The notes below the pieces were generated by a model. The model ran no database searches. It worked only from the letters and a program-made list of their open reading frames with translations, and had not been told where the DNA came from. This document shows positions 7,859-16,081 of a stretch of 33,441 nt of DNA, one piece after another (the first letter of the stretch is position 1; the number at the start of each line of letters is the position of its first letter). This DNA is from Candidatus Woesearchaeota archaeon (GTDB lineage Archaea; Nanobdellota; Nanobdellia; Woesearchaeales; GW2011-AR4), in the NCBI GenBank assembly GCA_016185955.1, contig JACPMQ010000071.1:1-33441 (forward strand), in the 5' to 3' direction. Made by a program: the position numbers and the translations under genes.

Positions 7859-8653
7859 ATGGAAAATAAGGAAGAACACCAAGCTGAAGAAGAGCTGGTA
7901 GTGCTAAAGAAAGAAGAGCTTGAAGAGGAAAAAATAGAAGCAGCAATACCTCGCGGACAGTTTAATAAGGAGAGCTGGAAACCTAAAACATCGTTAGGCT
8001 TAAAAGTCAAGTCTGGAGAGATTAACAGCATTGAGTATATACTTGATAATAGGCTAAAGATTTTAGAGCATGAAATTGTAGACGCATTAATACCAAATCT
8101 AATTGTTGACCTTTTGCTTGTTGGGCAATCAAAGGGAAAATTTGGAGGAGGTCAAAGAAGAGTTTTTAGGCAGACACAAAAAAAGACTGAAGAAGGCAAT
8201 AAGCCAAGGTTTGGAACATTTGCGGTAATAGGAAATGGAAATGGTTATGTAGGCATAGGATATGGAAAAAGCAAAGAAACAGTGCCTGCTAGGGAAAAGG
8301 CAATAAGAAATGCAAAGAAAAACATCATTAAGATTTTGAGAGGATGTGGAAGCTGGAAATGCAGCTGCAAGACAGCGCATAGTGTCCCATTCACTGTTGA
8401 GGGTAAATGCGGTTCTGTAGTGTTAAAACTTATGCCGGCTCCAAGAGGCACAGGACTCTGCATTGAAAATGAATGCGCAAAGCTGCTTAGGATTGCAGGC
8501 ATAAAAGATGTGTGGTCACAGGCATCAGGACAAACAAGGACAAAAACGAACTTGGTTTATGCATGTTTTGATGCATTAAGAAAGCTTATTGAAGTTAAAT
8601 TGCAGGAAGAAACTATTCGAAATTTGGGAGTTATAGAAGGGCGTATTGGCTAA
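7859..8653 (+). CDS. rps5: Ribosomal protein uS5
   Basis: 264-residue small-subunit protein at the mRNA channel, contributing to decoding accuracy. After an acidic N-terminus of about 30 residues come the dsRBD-like S5 N-domain (KGKFGGGQRRVFRQTQKK, then FAVIGNGNGYVGIGYGKSKE) and the C-domain (APRGTGLCIENECAKLLRIA, then GIKDVWSQASGQTRTKTN). Gly-rich loops are intact. rpl30 follows directly. Confidence 0.96.
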   Translation: MENKEEHQAEEELVVLKKEELEEEKIEAAIPRGQFNKESWKPKTSLGLKVKSGEINSIEYILDNRLKILEHEIVDALIPNLIVDLLLVGQSKGKFGGGQRRVFRQTQKKTEEGNKPRFGTFAVIGNGNGYVGIGYGKSKETVPAREKAIRNAKKNIIKILRGCGSWKCSCKTAHSVPFTVEGKCGSVVLKLMPAPRGTGLCIENECAKLLRIAGIKDVWSQASGQTRTKTNLVYACFDALRKLIEVKLQEETIRNLGVIEGRIG

Positions 8654-8654
8654 A

Positions 8655-9041
8655 ATGAGCAGTGAAAAAATTGCAGTTATTAGGATAAGGGGGCTTACTG
8701 GAGTGAGGCATGATATTGACGCCACGCTTAAAAAGTTAAGGCTCTATAAAAAAAATTACTGTGTTGTTTTGCCTAAGACTAAAGATTACCTGGGCATGGT
8801 AAACAAGATTAAGGATTATGCCACTTGGGGCGAAATTGATGAAGATACTTACAATTTGTTGTTGGAAAAAAGAAAGGAAAAATCTGCAAAACCAAATGGA
8901 GAACAGATAAAGAAATTTTTCAGATTAAATAGCCCCAAAAAGGGATATGGCAGGAAAGGAATAAAAGTTGCGTTCGGCAACGGCGGCGCTTTAGGCTACA
9001 GGGAAAATAAGATTAACGAGCTTATAGCGAGGATGGTATAA
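8655..9041 (+). CDS. rpl30: Ribosomal protein uL30
   Basis: 128-residue archaeal-length uL30 (bacterial homologues are about 60). Visible motifs are AVIRIRGLTGVRHDIDATLK, VLPKTKDYLGMVNKIKDYAT and KKFFRLNSPKKGYGRKGIK. The frame could start at a TTG at 8646 inside rps5, but ATG 8655, preceded by the TAAA of the uS5 stop region, gives the normal family N-terminus. Its last base is the first base of the rpl15 start codon. Confidence 0.95.
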   Translation: MSSEKIAVIRIRGLTGVRHDIDATLKKLRLYKKNYCVVLPKTKDYLGMVNKIKDYATWGEIDEDTYNLLLEKRKEKSAKPNGEQIKKFFRLNSPKKGYGRKGIKVAFGNGGALGYRENKINELIARMV

Positions 9042-9481
9042 TGACAATAAACAAAAGAAAGAAAAATGTAAGGATGAGAGGAAGCAAAACACATGGCTGG
9101 GGTGCCAAGAAAAAACATAGAGGCAGCGGCAATAGGGGAGGAAAAGGCAGGGCAGGCTCAGGCAAAAGGGCTGACAGCAAAAAGCCTACTGTATCAAAGC
9201 AAATAGATTATTTCGGAAAGCATGGATTTATAAGCAAGGCCAGAAATGAAATTAAGGCGGTAAATATTAGCTATTTAGAGGATAATATGCAGGCTCTTAT
9301 CTCACAAAACCTAATTAAAAAAGAAAATGGCTATCTTGAAGTTGATTTACAAACGTTAGGATTTGATAAGCTGTTAAGCAAAGGGAGAGCCACAAATAAA
9401 TATAAAATAAAAGTTGCCCATGCATCAGAAAAGGCAATTGAAAAAATAAAAAAAAAGGAAGGAGAAGTTCTTTTGGGTTAA
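9041..9481 (+). CDS. rpl15: Ribosomal protein uL15
   Basis: 146-residue large-subunit protein with the characteristic Gly/Arg/Lys-rich N-terminal extension that threads into 23S rRNA (MRGSKTHGWGAKKKHRGSGN, then RGGKGRAGSGKR). The C-terminal globular part, with ALISQNLIKKENGYLEVDL and LGFDKLLSKGRATNKYKIKV, fits the family. It directly precedes secY. Confidence 0.95.
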   Translation: MTINKRKKNVRMRGSKTHGWGAKKKHRGSGNRGGKGRAGSGKRADSKKPTVSKQIDYFGKHGFISKARNEIKAVNISYLEDNMQALISQNLIKKENGYLEVDLQTLGFDKLLSKGRATNKYKIKVAHASEKAIEKIKKKEGEVLLG

Positions 9482-9487
9482 TGCAAA

Positions 9488-10903
9488 ATGTCTGTTTGGA
9501 AGAATATTTTAAGCAATTTGCCTGAAGTTGAGGGACCTTCACAGAAATTTCTTTCATTCAAGGAGAAGCTAAAATGGACTTTAATTGTCCTTATTATTTT
9601 TTACATTTTAGGATTAATGCCACTGTTTGGATTAGGTGTTAATGCATTGCAGAGATTCGAGACTTTGTCTATAATTTTAGGGGCAGAGTTTGGAAGCATA
9701 ATAAGTTTAGGCATAGGGCCTATTGTCACTGCATCCATAATATTGCAGTTGCTTAATGGCTCCGGCATTCTTAAGTTTGATCTCACACAGCCAGAAGGAA
9801 AAAAGACATTTCAAGGGACGCAGAAATTGCTGTCAATATTCTTCATAATATTTGAGGCAGCCATATATGTGCTAATGGGCGGGCTTTCGCCTCCAGCAGA
9901 ATTTAAGGGAATGCCAATTTATACAGAACTCCAGTTAGTCCTTATCTTTCAGCTTTTTTTAGGAGGCATAATGATTTTATTTATGGATGAAGTTGTAAGC
10001 AAATGGGGCTTTGGCTCTGGAATAAGCCTGTTTATAGCCGCTGGAGTAAGCAAGGGCATTTTTGTGCAGGCATTTAATTGGCTTCCAGGGCCGACAGGAC
10101 TTGCAGGAGTTACTTATTCAGCTGGAGCAGTTCCTGCACTTTTTCAAAGCTTAATAGCAGGAGATCCTACAACAGCAGGAATAATGTTAGCCACTTTGTT
10201 ATCTACTGTATTAGTCTTTGTGCTTGCGGTTTATGCGCAATCTATGAAAGTTGAAATTCCATTGTCTTTTGGAATGGTGAGAGGGCACGGCATAAGATGG
10301 CCCTTATCCTTTATGTACACTTCAAACATACCTGTTATATTAGTAGCTGCACTAATTGCAAACTTCCAGCTTTTAGGCGGATTTTTGCAAAATGTTGGCT
10401 TTCCCATATTGGGAAGATTTAGCGAAGCTACTCAGCAACCAATTTCCGGATTTGTTTACTGGCTGCAAAGCCCGAATATTATAAGATCGATAATTGAGCA
10501 GCATACACTGTTTATAGGAGCACCCCAATACCTGCAAGCTTTGTTTTATATAGCATTCTTAATGGCTGGCTCTATGGTATTCAGTATTTTTTGGGTGCAA
10601 ACTGCCGGGATGGATGCCAGAAGCCAAGCAAAACAGATGATGGCTTCCGGATTGCAAATACCTGGATTTAGAAGAGATGAAAGAGTGCTTGAAAGATTGC
10701 TTAACAGATACATCTGGCCCTTAACAATAATGGGCGGCATATCTGTTGGCTTATTGGCAGGCATTGCTGATATCACAGGAACTTTAAGCAGAGGCACTGG
10801 AATTTTACTTACTGTCATGATTGTCTACAAGCTTTATGAAGATATATCGAAACAGCATATGATGGATATGAATCCCATGATGCGGAAATTTATTGGAGCT
10901 TAA
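9488..10903 (+). CDS. secY: Protein translocase channel subunit SecY
   Basis: 471-residue integral membrane protein, the pore of the Sec translocon, with about ten hydrophobic segments. Archaeal SecY features include the N-terminal amphipathic region EKLKWTLIVLIIFYILGLMP, the TM2 stretch SLGIGPIVTASIILQLLNGS, KWGFGSGISLFIAAGVSKG and the cytoplasmic loop AVYAQSMKVEIPLSFGMVRG. The C-terminal KLYEDISKQHMMDMNPMMRK is also typical. Position after rpl15 is conserved. Adenylate kinase, often next in archaea, is absent. Confidence 0.97.
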   Translation: MSVWKNILSNLPEVEGPSQKFLSFKEKLKWTLIVLIIFYILGLMPLFGLGVNALQRFETLSIILGAEFGSIISLGIGPIVTASIILQLLNGSGILKFDLTQPEGKKTFQGTQKLLSIFFIIFEAAIYVLMGGLSPPAEFKGMPIYTELQLVLIFQLFLGGIMILFMDEVVSKWGFGSGISLFIAAGVSKGIFVQAFNWLPGPTGLAGVTYSAGAVPALFQSLIAGDPTTAGIMLATLLSTVLVFVLAVYAQSMKVEIPLSFGMVRGHGIRWPLSFMYTSNIPVILVAALIANFQLLGGFLQNVGFPILGRFSEATQQPISGFVYWLQSPNIIRSIIEQHTLFIGAPQYLQALFYIAFLMAGSMVFSIFWVQTAGMDARSQAKQMMASGLQIPGFRRDERVLERLLNRYIWPLTIMGGISVGLLAGIADITGTLSRGTGILLTVMIVYKLYEDISKQHMMDMNPMMRKFIGA

Positions 10904-10904
10904 A

Positions 10905-11654
10905 ATGGTTTTTGAAAATTTATTAAACCCTGTTTTTTCCCCATTGCTAAAATTGCCTACTCTCCTAGCTGTCACGCTGCTTTCTTTTTTAGTATCGCTA
11001 ATGGTCACTTTGATTTATAAGTACACCACTGACCAGAGCCTTATGAAACAGCTAAAAGATGAAATGAAAGGCTACCAGAAACAGATTAAGGAATTAAGAA
11101 AAGAGCCTGAAAAGGCAATGCAAGTGCAAAAAAAGGCAATGCAAACCAACATGAAATATATGATGAATTCCATGAAAAGCACGCTGTTTTCTTTTCTTCC
11201 GATTATAATTATTTTTAGCTGGATGAATGCAAACTTCGCATACGAGCCAATAAATCCAGAAAAAGATTTTACAGCAACTGTTACTTTTGCAGATAATGCC
11301 CAAGGAATCATAGAATTAAGCGTGCCTGAAGGGATTAAAATAAATGGAAATGGTACTCAAGAAATTAAAAACGGCATGGCCAAATGGGTTTTAAATGGCA
11401 AAGAGGGCAATTATCTTCTCGAATACAAATTCGACGGAAAAACATATGCCCATGAAGTTCTAATAACAAAAAAAAATGAGTATATCAATCCGGTAAAGAA
11501 AATTGCAGATGCTAATATAAAAACAATAGAAATTGAGCATAAAGCCAAAAAGCTGCTGCCCTTATTCCGATGGAAAATAGGATGGCTTGGAACTTACATA
11601 ATTTTCTCAATAATATTCAGCATTGTAGTTAGGAAGATTATTAAGGTGTACTAA
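10905..11654 (+). CDS. DUF106 / EMC3-TMCO1-like membrane insertase (Oxa1 superfamily)
   Basis: 249-residue membrane protein. It has a hydrophobic segment near residues 17-39, a cytoplasmic Lys/Glu/Gln coiled coil around 43-90 (LMKQLKDEMKGYQKQIKELR), a second segment near 96-112, and a third near 226-245. This is the DUF106 layout, an archaeal relative of Oxa1/YidC/EMC3 that helps insert membrane proteins. About 110 residues between the second and third segments look like a beta-rich extracytoplasmic domain, longer than usual for the family. ATG 10905 follows the secY stop with the TTAAAATG context. The link to secY suggests co-production of translocon and insertase. Confidence 0.85.
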   Translation: MVFENLLNPVFSPLLKLPTLLAVTLLSFLVSLMVTLIYKYTTDQSLMKQLKDEMKGYQKQIKELRKEPEKAMQVQKKAMQTNMKYMMNSMKSTLFSFLPIIIIFSWMNANFAYEPINPEKDFTATVTFADNAQGIIELSVPEGIKINGNGTQEIKNGMAKWVLNGKEGNYLLEYKFDGKTYAHEVLITKKNEYINPVKKIADANIKTIEIEHKAKKLLPLFRWKIGWLGTYIIFSIIFSIVVRKIIKVY

Positions 11655-11656
11655 AT

Positions 11657-11693
11657 CAAAAATTCCACCAGTCTATGATTGGCGGAATTTTTG
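11657..11693. repeat. Family A palindromic repeat, copy A1
   Basis: Imperfect hairpin just after the DUF106 gene. Arms CAAAAATTCC and GGAATTTTTG pair at the base, one A-C mismatch follows, then CCAGT pairs with ATTGG (one G-T), leaving a loop of about 5 bases. It shares the TTCCACC/GG(T/C)GGAA core with copies at 14523, 18390, 20347, 23517 and 26468. It may also end transcription of the ribosomal operon. Confidence 0.75.
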
Positions 11694-11709
11694 CAGTGAC
11701 AGCAATGTT

Positions 11710-11717
11710 TTTATATT
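11710..11717 (+). promoter_or_regulatory. Probable TATA box of the tRNA-Val gene
   Basis: TTTATATT lies 27-34 bases before the first tRNA base, the spacing expected for an archaeal TATA box with transcription starting at or near the tRNA 5' end. It sits in the loop of an inverted repeat GCAATGTT (11702-11709) / AACATTGC (11731-11738); whether that matters is unknown. Confidence 0.6.
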
Positions 11718-11743
11718 CTCTGTTCTTCGCAACATTGCTTATA

Positions 11744-11853
11744 GGGCCTGTGGTCTAGTGTCCTTAAGGCTAGAAGCTATGACGTCGCCTCGACATTAAG
11801 CATCGGCTTTATCGCAACGGCGAAGTTCGAGTGTTCAAATCACTCCAGGCCCA
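11744..11853 (+). tRNA. tRNA-Val (anticodon GAC) with intron in the anticodon loop and probable second insertion in the D-loop
   Basis: Acceptor arms GGGCCTG (11744-11750) and CAGGCCC (11846-11852) pair perfectly, with discriminator A at 11853. The T-arm is GAGTG-TTCAAAT-CACTC. Anticodon stem TCGCC (11785-11789) pairs with GGCGA (11819-11823). The 29-base loop becomes a 7-base TCGACAC loop if 11796-11817 is removed. The 3-base bulges CAT and AAC, cut after their second base, fit a bulge-helix-bulge intron at canonical site 37/38. Anticodon GAC is at 11792-11794, and the GGTCTAG...TATGACG framework matches archaeal tRNA-Val. The D-loop is about 23 bases, roughly 13-15 too long, suggesting a second small intron. 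Position 33 is C rather than the near-universal U. Confidence 0.85.
11796..11817 (+). other. tRNA intron at position 37/38
   Basis: 22-base insert between A37 and C38. It can fold internally (AAGC with GCTT), and its end TCG can pair with CGA of the anticodon loop, giving three of the four central pairs of a bulge-helix-bulge motif cut by archaeal tRNA-splicing endonuclease. Confidence 0.75.
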
Positions 11854-11856
11854 TTT

Positions 11857-11891
11857 AACACTAAAAATCTGCAAGGCAGATTTTTAGTGTT
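11857..11891. repeat. Family B palindromic repeat, copy B1
   Basis: Perfect hairpin with 16-base arms AACACTAAAAATCTGC (11857-11872) and its complement (11876-11891) around a 3-base AAG loop. It starts four bases after the tRNA and could act as its terminator, but the same sequence recurs at 16821, 23581 and 30194, so it is a repeat family rather than a one-off terminator. Confidence 0.85.
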
Positions 11892-11919
11892 TTGCAATAA
11901 CTATCCATTTTTAAATAAA

Positions 11920-12993
11920 ATGAATTCAGAACTATACCAAAAAACATTTTTTACTATAATCTTTCTAGCACTTATAGCTGTATCATTCCTAATCGTAAAG
12001 CCGTTTTTTACTGCTGTTGTAGCAGGAATAATTATGTCTTATATCTTCCATCCTTTGTATAGGGTAATCCACAAAAAAATTTCAAACAAAAATATTGCTT
12101 CATCCATTACCTCAATAATGGTTGTCCTGATAATAACTTTGCCTTTGTTCTTCATTCTCGATACAATATCAAAAGACGCTTATACTACCTATTTGCTTTC
12201 AAAGCAGAAATCTGTAAGCATTCAGTTTACAGACAACTGCCAGCCTGCTGAAAAAATTGTATGCAAAATAACAAGCTCTCTTGCAGCCATGCTTAATAAG
12301 CCTCAGGTAAAATATTATGTTGACACAATAATCAAGGATTTTACAAATAAAATTACGGAAAACATTTCGGGTTTATTGCTCTCAATACCCTTTTTCCTGA
12401 TGAATGTCTTTATTATGCTATTCGTCATGTTCTTTATCTTTAGGGATGCTTATATACTCCTTGATAAGCTTGAAAGGATACTGCCTTTAAAGAGCAAATA
12501 CCGAAAGCATGTGTTTAAAAGATTGAATGATATGGCTCATGCAGTAATCTATGGTAGCATAATAATTGCAATCGTCCAAGGAATTTTAGGAGGCATGGGA
12601 TTTCTTATATTTGGGCTTCCATCTCCCCTGCTTTGGGGAGTGGTCATGATTTTTGCATCATTAATTCCTTATGTAGGCTCTTCAATTATTTGGTTTCCGG
12701 CAGCTCTAACGCTTATATTAGATGGTTATGTTAACTTCAAAACTGTTTTGATAATAAAGGGTTTGTTGCTCATCTTATATGGAATTTTTGTAGTTGGCAC
12801 AATGGACAACATATTAAAGCCAAAGATAATAGGCAGCAGATCTGGTTTGCACCCAGTTCTCGTGCTGCTTGGCGTTGTCGGCGGCTTAAAGTTATTTGGC
12901 TTTATCGGCATAGTAGTTGGTCCGATAACCCTCTCAATGCTTGTTGCCTTTATTAAGATATATGAAGAGGAAAAAAATAAGACTAAAAGCTGA
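11920..12993 (+). CDS. AI-2E family transporter (PF01594 permease family)
   Basis: 357-residue membrane protein with an N-terminal pair of hydrophobic segments (about residues 8-45) and a third at 60-80. A soluble middle region follows, then a cluster of C-terminal helices. PF01594 features include PLYRVIHKKI, ILPLKSKYRKHVFKRLNDMA, GLPSPLLWGVVMIFASLIPY and the ending VLVLLGVVGGLKLFGFIGIV. Members export small molecules or ions (AI-2, Na+/H+), and the substrate cannot be predicted here. The frame is open from 11887 through the repeat, but ATG 11920 is preferred because upstream codons lie in repeat B1. It ends 13 bases before the AMP phosphorylase start. Confidence 0.88.
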   Translation: MNSELYQKTFFTIIFLALIAVSFLIVKPFFTAVVAGIIMSYIFHPLYRVIHKKISNKNIASSITSIMVVLIITLPLFFILDTISKDAYTTYLLSKQKSVSIQFTDNCQPAEKIVCKITSSLAAMLNKPQVKYYVDTIIKDFTNKITENISGLLLSIPFFLMNVFIMLFVMFFIFRDAYILLDKLERILPLKSKYRKHVFKRLNDMAHAVIYGSIIIAIVQGILGGMGFLIFGLPSPLLWGVVMIFASLIPYVGSSIIWFPAALTLILDGYVNFKTVLIIKGLLLILYGIFVVGTMDNILKPKIIGSRSGLHPVLVLLGVVGGLKLFGFIGIVVGPITLSMLVAFIKIYEEEKNKTKS

Positions 12994-13006
12994 TTGGCAG
13001 AGAATA

Positions 13007-14512
13007 ATGAAATTAAAAGTTAAAGATATAGATATAGCAACCGGCGGACCATTAGTTGTAATCCTAAATCGGGAAGATGCAATGAAGTTTGACATTCACT
13101 CTTTAGACAGAATAAAGGTAATAAAAGGAAATAAGTTTGAAACCGTTGTTGCAGATATAGCAACCAGTTCAAAAACAGTTTCTCCGGGAAAAATAGGTGT
13201 CTATGAGGAAGTTCTAAGCTCATTGAATTTAAAGAATAATGATAAGGTTAGCATACATCTTGCGAGAAAGCCGCTTTCTATAAACTTCATAAAGAAAAAG
13301 CTTGACGGAAAAAGGCTAAACAAGAAGGAAATTGACCAGATTGTATGGGATATTGTGCATAACAAGCTAAGCGAATCAGAGCTTACATTTTTTGTTGCTG
13401 CGTGCTATACAAACCTAATGTCAATCAATGAAACTATAATGCTCACAAAATCTATGGCTAGACATGGAAGCATTTTAAAGCTAAATAATCTAAATAAGCA
13501 TCCTGTAATAGACAAGCACTGTATTGGAGGCATTCCTGGCAACAGGACAACTATGGTTTTAGTTCCGATTATAGCTTCTATGGGCATTACAATACCAAAA
13601 ACCTCAAGCAGATCAATAACAAGCCCGGCAGGCACTGCAGATGCAATGGAGGTTTTAGCGCAAGTGACATTCCCGATAAAAGAAATGAAGCGGATTATAG
13701 AAAAAACCAATGGCTGCATTGTGTGGGGCGGTTCCTTAAATTTAGCTCCTGCTGATGATAAAATCATAAATGTGGAAAAAACCCTTGAGATTGACGCTGA
13801 AAGCCAGCTCTTAGCGTCTATTATGGCAAAAAAATATTCTGTTTCAAGCACCCATATACTTATTGACATTCCGGTTGGCAGAGGAACAAAAGTGGAAAAT
13901 GCGGTGCAAGCTAAAAGATTGAAGAAAGACTTCGAGATGATAGGAAAAAGGCTAAGGAAGCATATTAAAGTCATAATCACGAAGGGCAATGAGCCTATAG
14001 GCAATGGAATTGGTCCTGCATTAGAAGCAAGGGATGTTTTATGGATTCTCAGCCGCGATAAAAGAAAGCCTATTGACTTGGAAAGGAAATGTGTTTCAAT
14101 GGCATGCGAAATTTTGAATATGCTCAAAATTAAAAATTGCGAAAGCAAGGTTATGGAAACACTAAACTCTGGAAGAGCTTATGATAAAATGAAGGGAATA
14201 ATAAAAGCCCAAAACGGCAATATCTTCGATGCAGATAAAATAAGCATTGGCAGATTTAAATTTGATGTCAAAGCTTCTAAAAAGGGCATTATCACAAAAA
14301 TAAGCAATAAAGATATATCAAAAATAGCAAGGATTGCCGGAGCTCCTGCCAACAAAGGCGCTGGAATATATTTGCATAAGCATGTTAAGGACAAGGTAAA
14401 GAAAAATGAAACGCTTTTTACAATCTATTCTGAAAGCAGGCAGAAGCTTATTTTTGCCAAAGAGGCTGCGAAAGAGATAGATGCACTTACCATACAAAAT
14501 TCGCATTGGTGA
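13007..14512 (+). CDS. deoA: AMP phosphorylase (archaeal DeoA-like)
   Basis: 501-residue enzyme of the thymidine-phosphorylase family that converts AMP plus phosphate to adenine plus ribose-1,5-bisphosphate. In archaea this feeds R15P isomerase and type III RuBisCO or pentose salvage. The archaeal subtype has an extra N-terminal domain (residues 1-85). The helical domain and active-site loop follow: DKHCIGGIPGNRTTMVLVP at 169-187, then KTSSRSITSPAGTADAMEVL. The pyrimidine-phosphorylase C-terminal domain includes RIAGAPANKGAGIYLHKHVK. ATG 13007 matches the family start MKLKVKDIDIATGG; the upstream extension overlaps the permease gene. No RuBisCO or isomerase is in the window. Confidence 0.92.
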   Translation: MKLKVKDIDIATGGPLVVILNREDAMKFDIHSLDRIKVIKGNKFETVVADIATSSKTVSPGKIGVYEEVLSSLNLKNNDKVSIHLARKPLSINFIKKKLDGKRLNKKEIDQIVWDIVHNKLSESELTFFVAACYTNLMSINETIMLTKSMARHGSILKLNNLNKHPVIDKHCIGGIPGNRTTMVLVPIIASMGITIPKTSSRSITSPAGTADAMEVLAQVTFPIKEMKRIIEKTNGCIVWGGSLNLAPADDKIINVEKTLEIDAESQLLASIMAKKYSVSSTHILIDIPVGRGTKVENAVQAKRLKKDFEMIGKRLRKHIKVIITKGNEPIGNGIGPALEARDVLWILSRDKRKPIDLERKCVSMACEILNMLKIKNCESKVMETLNSGRAYDKMKGIIKAQNGNIFDADKISIGRFKFDVKASKKGIITKISNKDISKIARIAGAPANKGAGIYLHKHVKDKVKKNETLFTIYSESRQKLIFAKEAAKEIDALTIQNSHW

Positions 14513-14522
14513 GCTGTTAAAT

Positions 14523-14548
14523 ATTCCACCATTCGCGAATGGTGGAAT
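14523..14548. terminator. Family A palindrome A2, likely bidirectional terminator
   Basis: Perfect 26-base palindrome: ATTCCACCATTCG and its complement, flanked on the + side by TTTTT. It lies exactly between the convergent ends of the AMP phosphorylase gene (14512) and purH (14551), so a shared terminator role is plausible. The core matches family A hairpins elsewhere in the window. Confidence 0.7.
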
Positions 14549-14550
14549 TT

Positions 14551-16080
14551 TTAATGCCTGAAAAGCCTTATCCCTGTAAAGACCATTGCCATATTATGCT
14601 CATCAACAGCTTCTATCACTTCTTTGTCCCTTATCGAGCCGCCTGGCTGTATTATTGCAGTAATTCCTGCTTTTGCAGCCTCATCAATTCCATCTCTAAA
14701 AGGGAAGTATGCATCAGAAGCCATCACTGCATTTTTTGTCTTTTCTTTTGCTTTTGAAATGGCAATCTTAACTGCATCTACTCTTGACATCTGGCCGGCG
14801 CCAATGCCAACTGTTGCATTGCCTTTAGCCAAAACAATTGAATTGGACTTAACGTGCTTGTTGACCTTAAATGCAAACAGCATTGTTTTTATCTCTTCTT
14901 TTGTCGGCTTTCTTTTACCGACGATTTTTAAGTTTTTTTCCTTTATGTCGGGATATTCTCTTGTTTGCATTAATAATCCGCCAACAACCTTTTTTAGCTC
15001 ATATCCTTCTAAGCTTTTTGTTGCATTTCCGGTTTCCAAAAGCCTTATGTTCTTCTTTTTCTTTAAAATTAAAAGCGCATCTTTCTCAAATTTAGGGCAT
15101 GCAATTATTTCCACAAATAACGGGCTTATTACTTTTGTAATCTCAATATTGCATGGGCGATTTAACGCTATGACGCATCCAAATGCTGATAAAGGATCAG
15201 CTTCATAAGCCATTTTGAATGCATCTTCTATTTTATTCGCAATTGCTGCTCCACTGGGATTGGTATGCTTTACAATGACAGCAGCAGGCTCATTAAATTC
15301 CTTTACAAGCTCAAATGCATTATCAACATCAAGTATGTTATTGAATGAAAGCTGTTTTCCGTGCAATTGCTTTGCATTTCCAGCACAGCTCTCGTATACA
15401 AACTGCTCCTTATAGAAGGCAGCCTTTTGATGAGGGTTTTCTCCATACCTTAAATCCTGCATTTTCTTAAAAGTTAAGTTTAATATATCCGGAAATTCAT
15501 TTTTTCCAAAAGATTTGTTAAGATACTGATTTATTGTTGCGTCATATCTTGCGCTATGCGCAAAAGCCTTTAATGCCAGCTCATCCCTTAAGCTTTTGCT
15601 TATTCCTCCTTTTTTTAGCTCTTCTATAACGCGCTTATAGTCATCTGGCTCAATAATTACTGCAACAAACTCATGATTTTTTGCAGCAGCCCTTAGCATT
15701 GAAACTCCACCTATATCAATATTTTCAATTGCTTCTGCAAAACTGGCATTTTTTGCTACTGTTTCCTCGAACGGGTATAAATTAACAGCAACAATATCTA
15801 TAGCATCTATTTTATTGTTTTTTAATTCTTGGAGATGTTTTTTATTGTTCCTTAATGCTAAAATGCCTGCATAAATCTTCGGATGCAGGCTTTTTACTCT
15901 TCCATCTAACATTTCTTTGCTTTTTGTGTAATCAGAGACAAGAGTTATAGGAATCTTATTTTCTTTCAGCAGCTTTGCAGTTCCTCCTGTTGACAATATT
16001 TTTATTCCTAATTTATGCAATTCTTTTGCGAATTCTACTATACCTCTCTTATTTGAGACAGATATTAATGCGGTTTTCAT
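14551..16080 (-). CDS. purH: Bifunctional IMP cyclohydrolase / AICAR formyltransferase PurH
   Basis: 509-residue enzyme for the last two steps of IMP synthesis. The N-terminal cyclohydrolase (MGS-like) domain shows ALISVSNKRGIVEFAKEL, STGGTAKLL, DGRVKSLHPKIYAGILA and NIDIGGVSMLRAAAKN. The transformylase domain shows RYGENPHQKAAFY and the catalytic Lys-His pair at 271-272 in VKHTNPSGAA. The ending SDAYFPFRDGIDEAAKAG, then AIIQPGGSIRD, fits. This fused bacterial-type enzyme is uncommon in archaea, which often use PurP and PurO, so transfer is possible. It begins one base after purN, so the pair is an operon. Confidence 0.95.
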   Translation of the reverse strand: MKTALISVSNKRGIVEFAKELHKLGIKILSTGGTAKLLKENKIPITLVSDYTKSKEMLDGRVKSLHPKIYAGILALRNNKKHLQELKNNKIDAIDIVAVNLYPFEETVAKNASFAEAIENIDIGGVSMLRAAAKNHEFVAVIIEPDDYKRVIEELKKGGISKSLRDELALKAFAHSARYDATINQYLNKSFGKNEFPDILNLTFKKMQDLRYGENPHQKAAFYKEQFVYESCAGNAKQLHGKQLSFNNILDVDNAFELVKEFNEPAAVIVKHTNPSGAAIANKIEDAFKMAYEADPLSAFGCVIALNRPCNIEITKVISPLFVEIIACPKFEKDALLILKKKKNIRLLETGNATKSLEGYELKKVVGGLLMQTREYPDIKEKNLKIVGKRKPTKEEIKTMLFAFKVNKHVKSNSIVLAKGNATVGIGAGQMSRVDAVKIAISKAKEKTKNAVMASDAYFPFRDGIDEAAKAGITAIIQPGGSIRDKEVIEAVDEHNMAMVFTGIRLFRH

Positions 16081-16081
16081 G

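Noticed and set aside
11887..11919. GTG start for the AI-2E permease
   Set aside because: It begins inside repeat B1; ATG 11920 gives a normal membrane protein N-terminus.
13405..14148. Long open frame (247 codons) on the minus strand opposite AMP phosphorylase
   Set aside because: It is the antisense shadow of a well-supported enzyme gene and its product has no recognisable motif.
14624..15208. Open frame of 194 codons opposite purH
   Set aside because: Antisense to conserved PurH motifs; composition is that of a reversed coding sequence.
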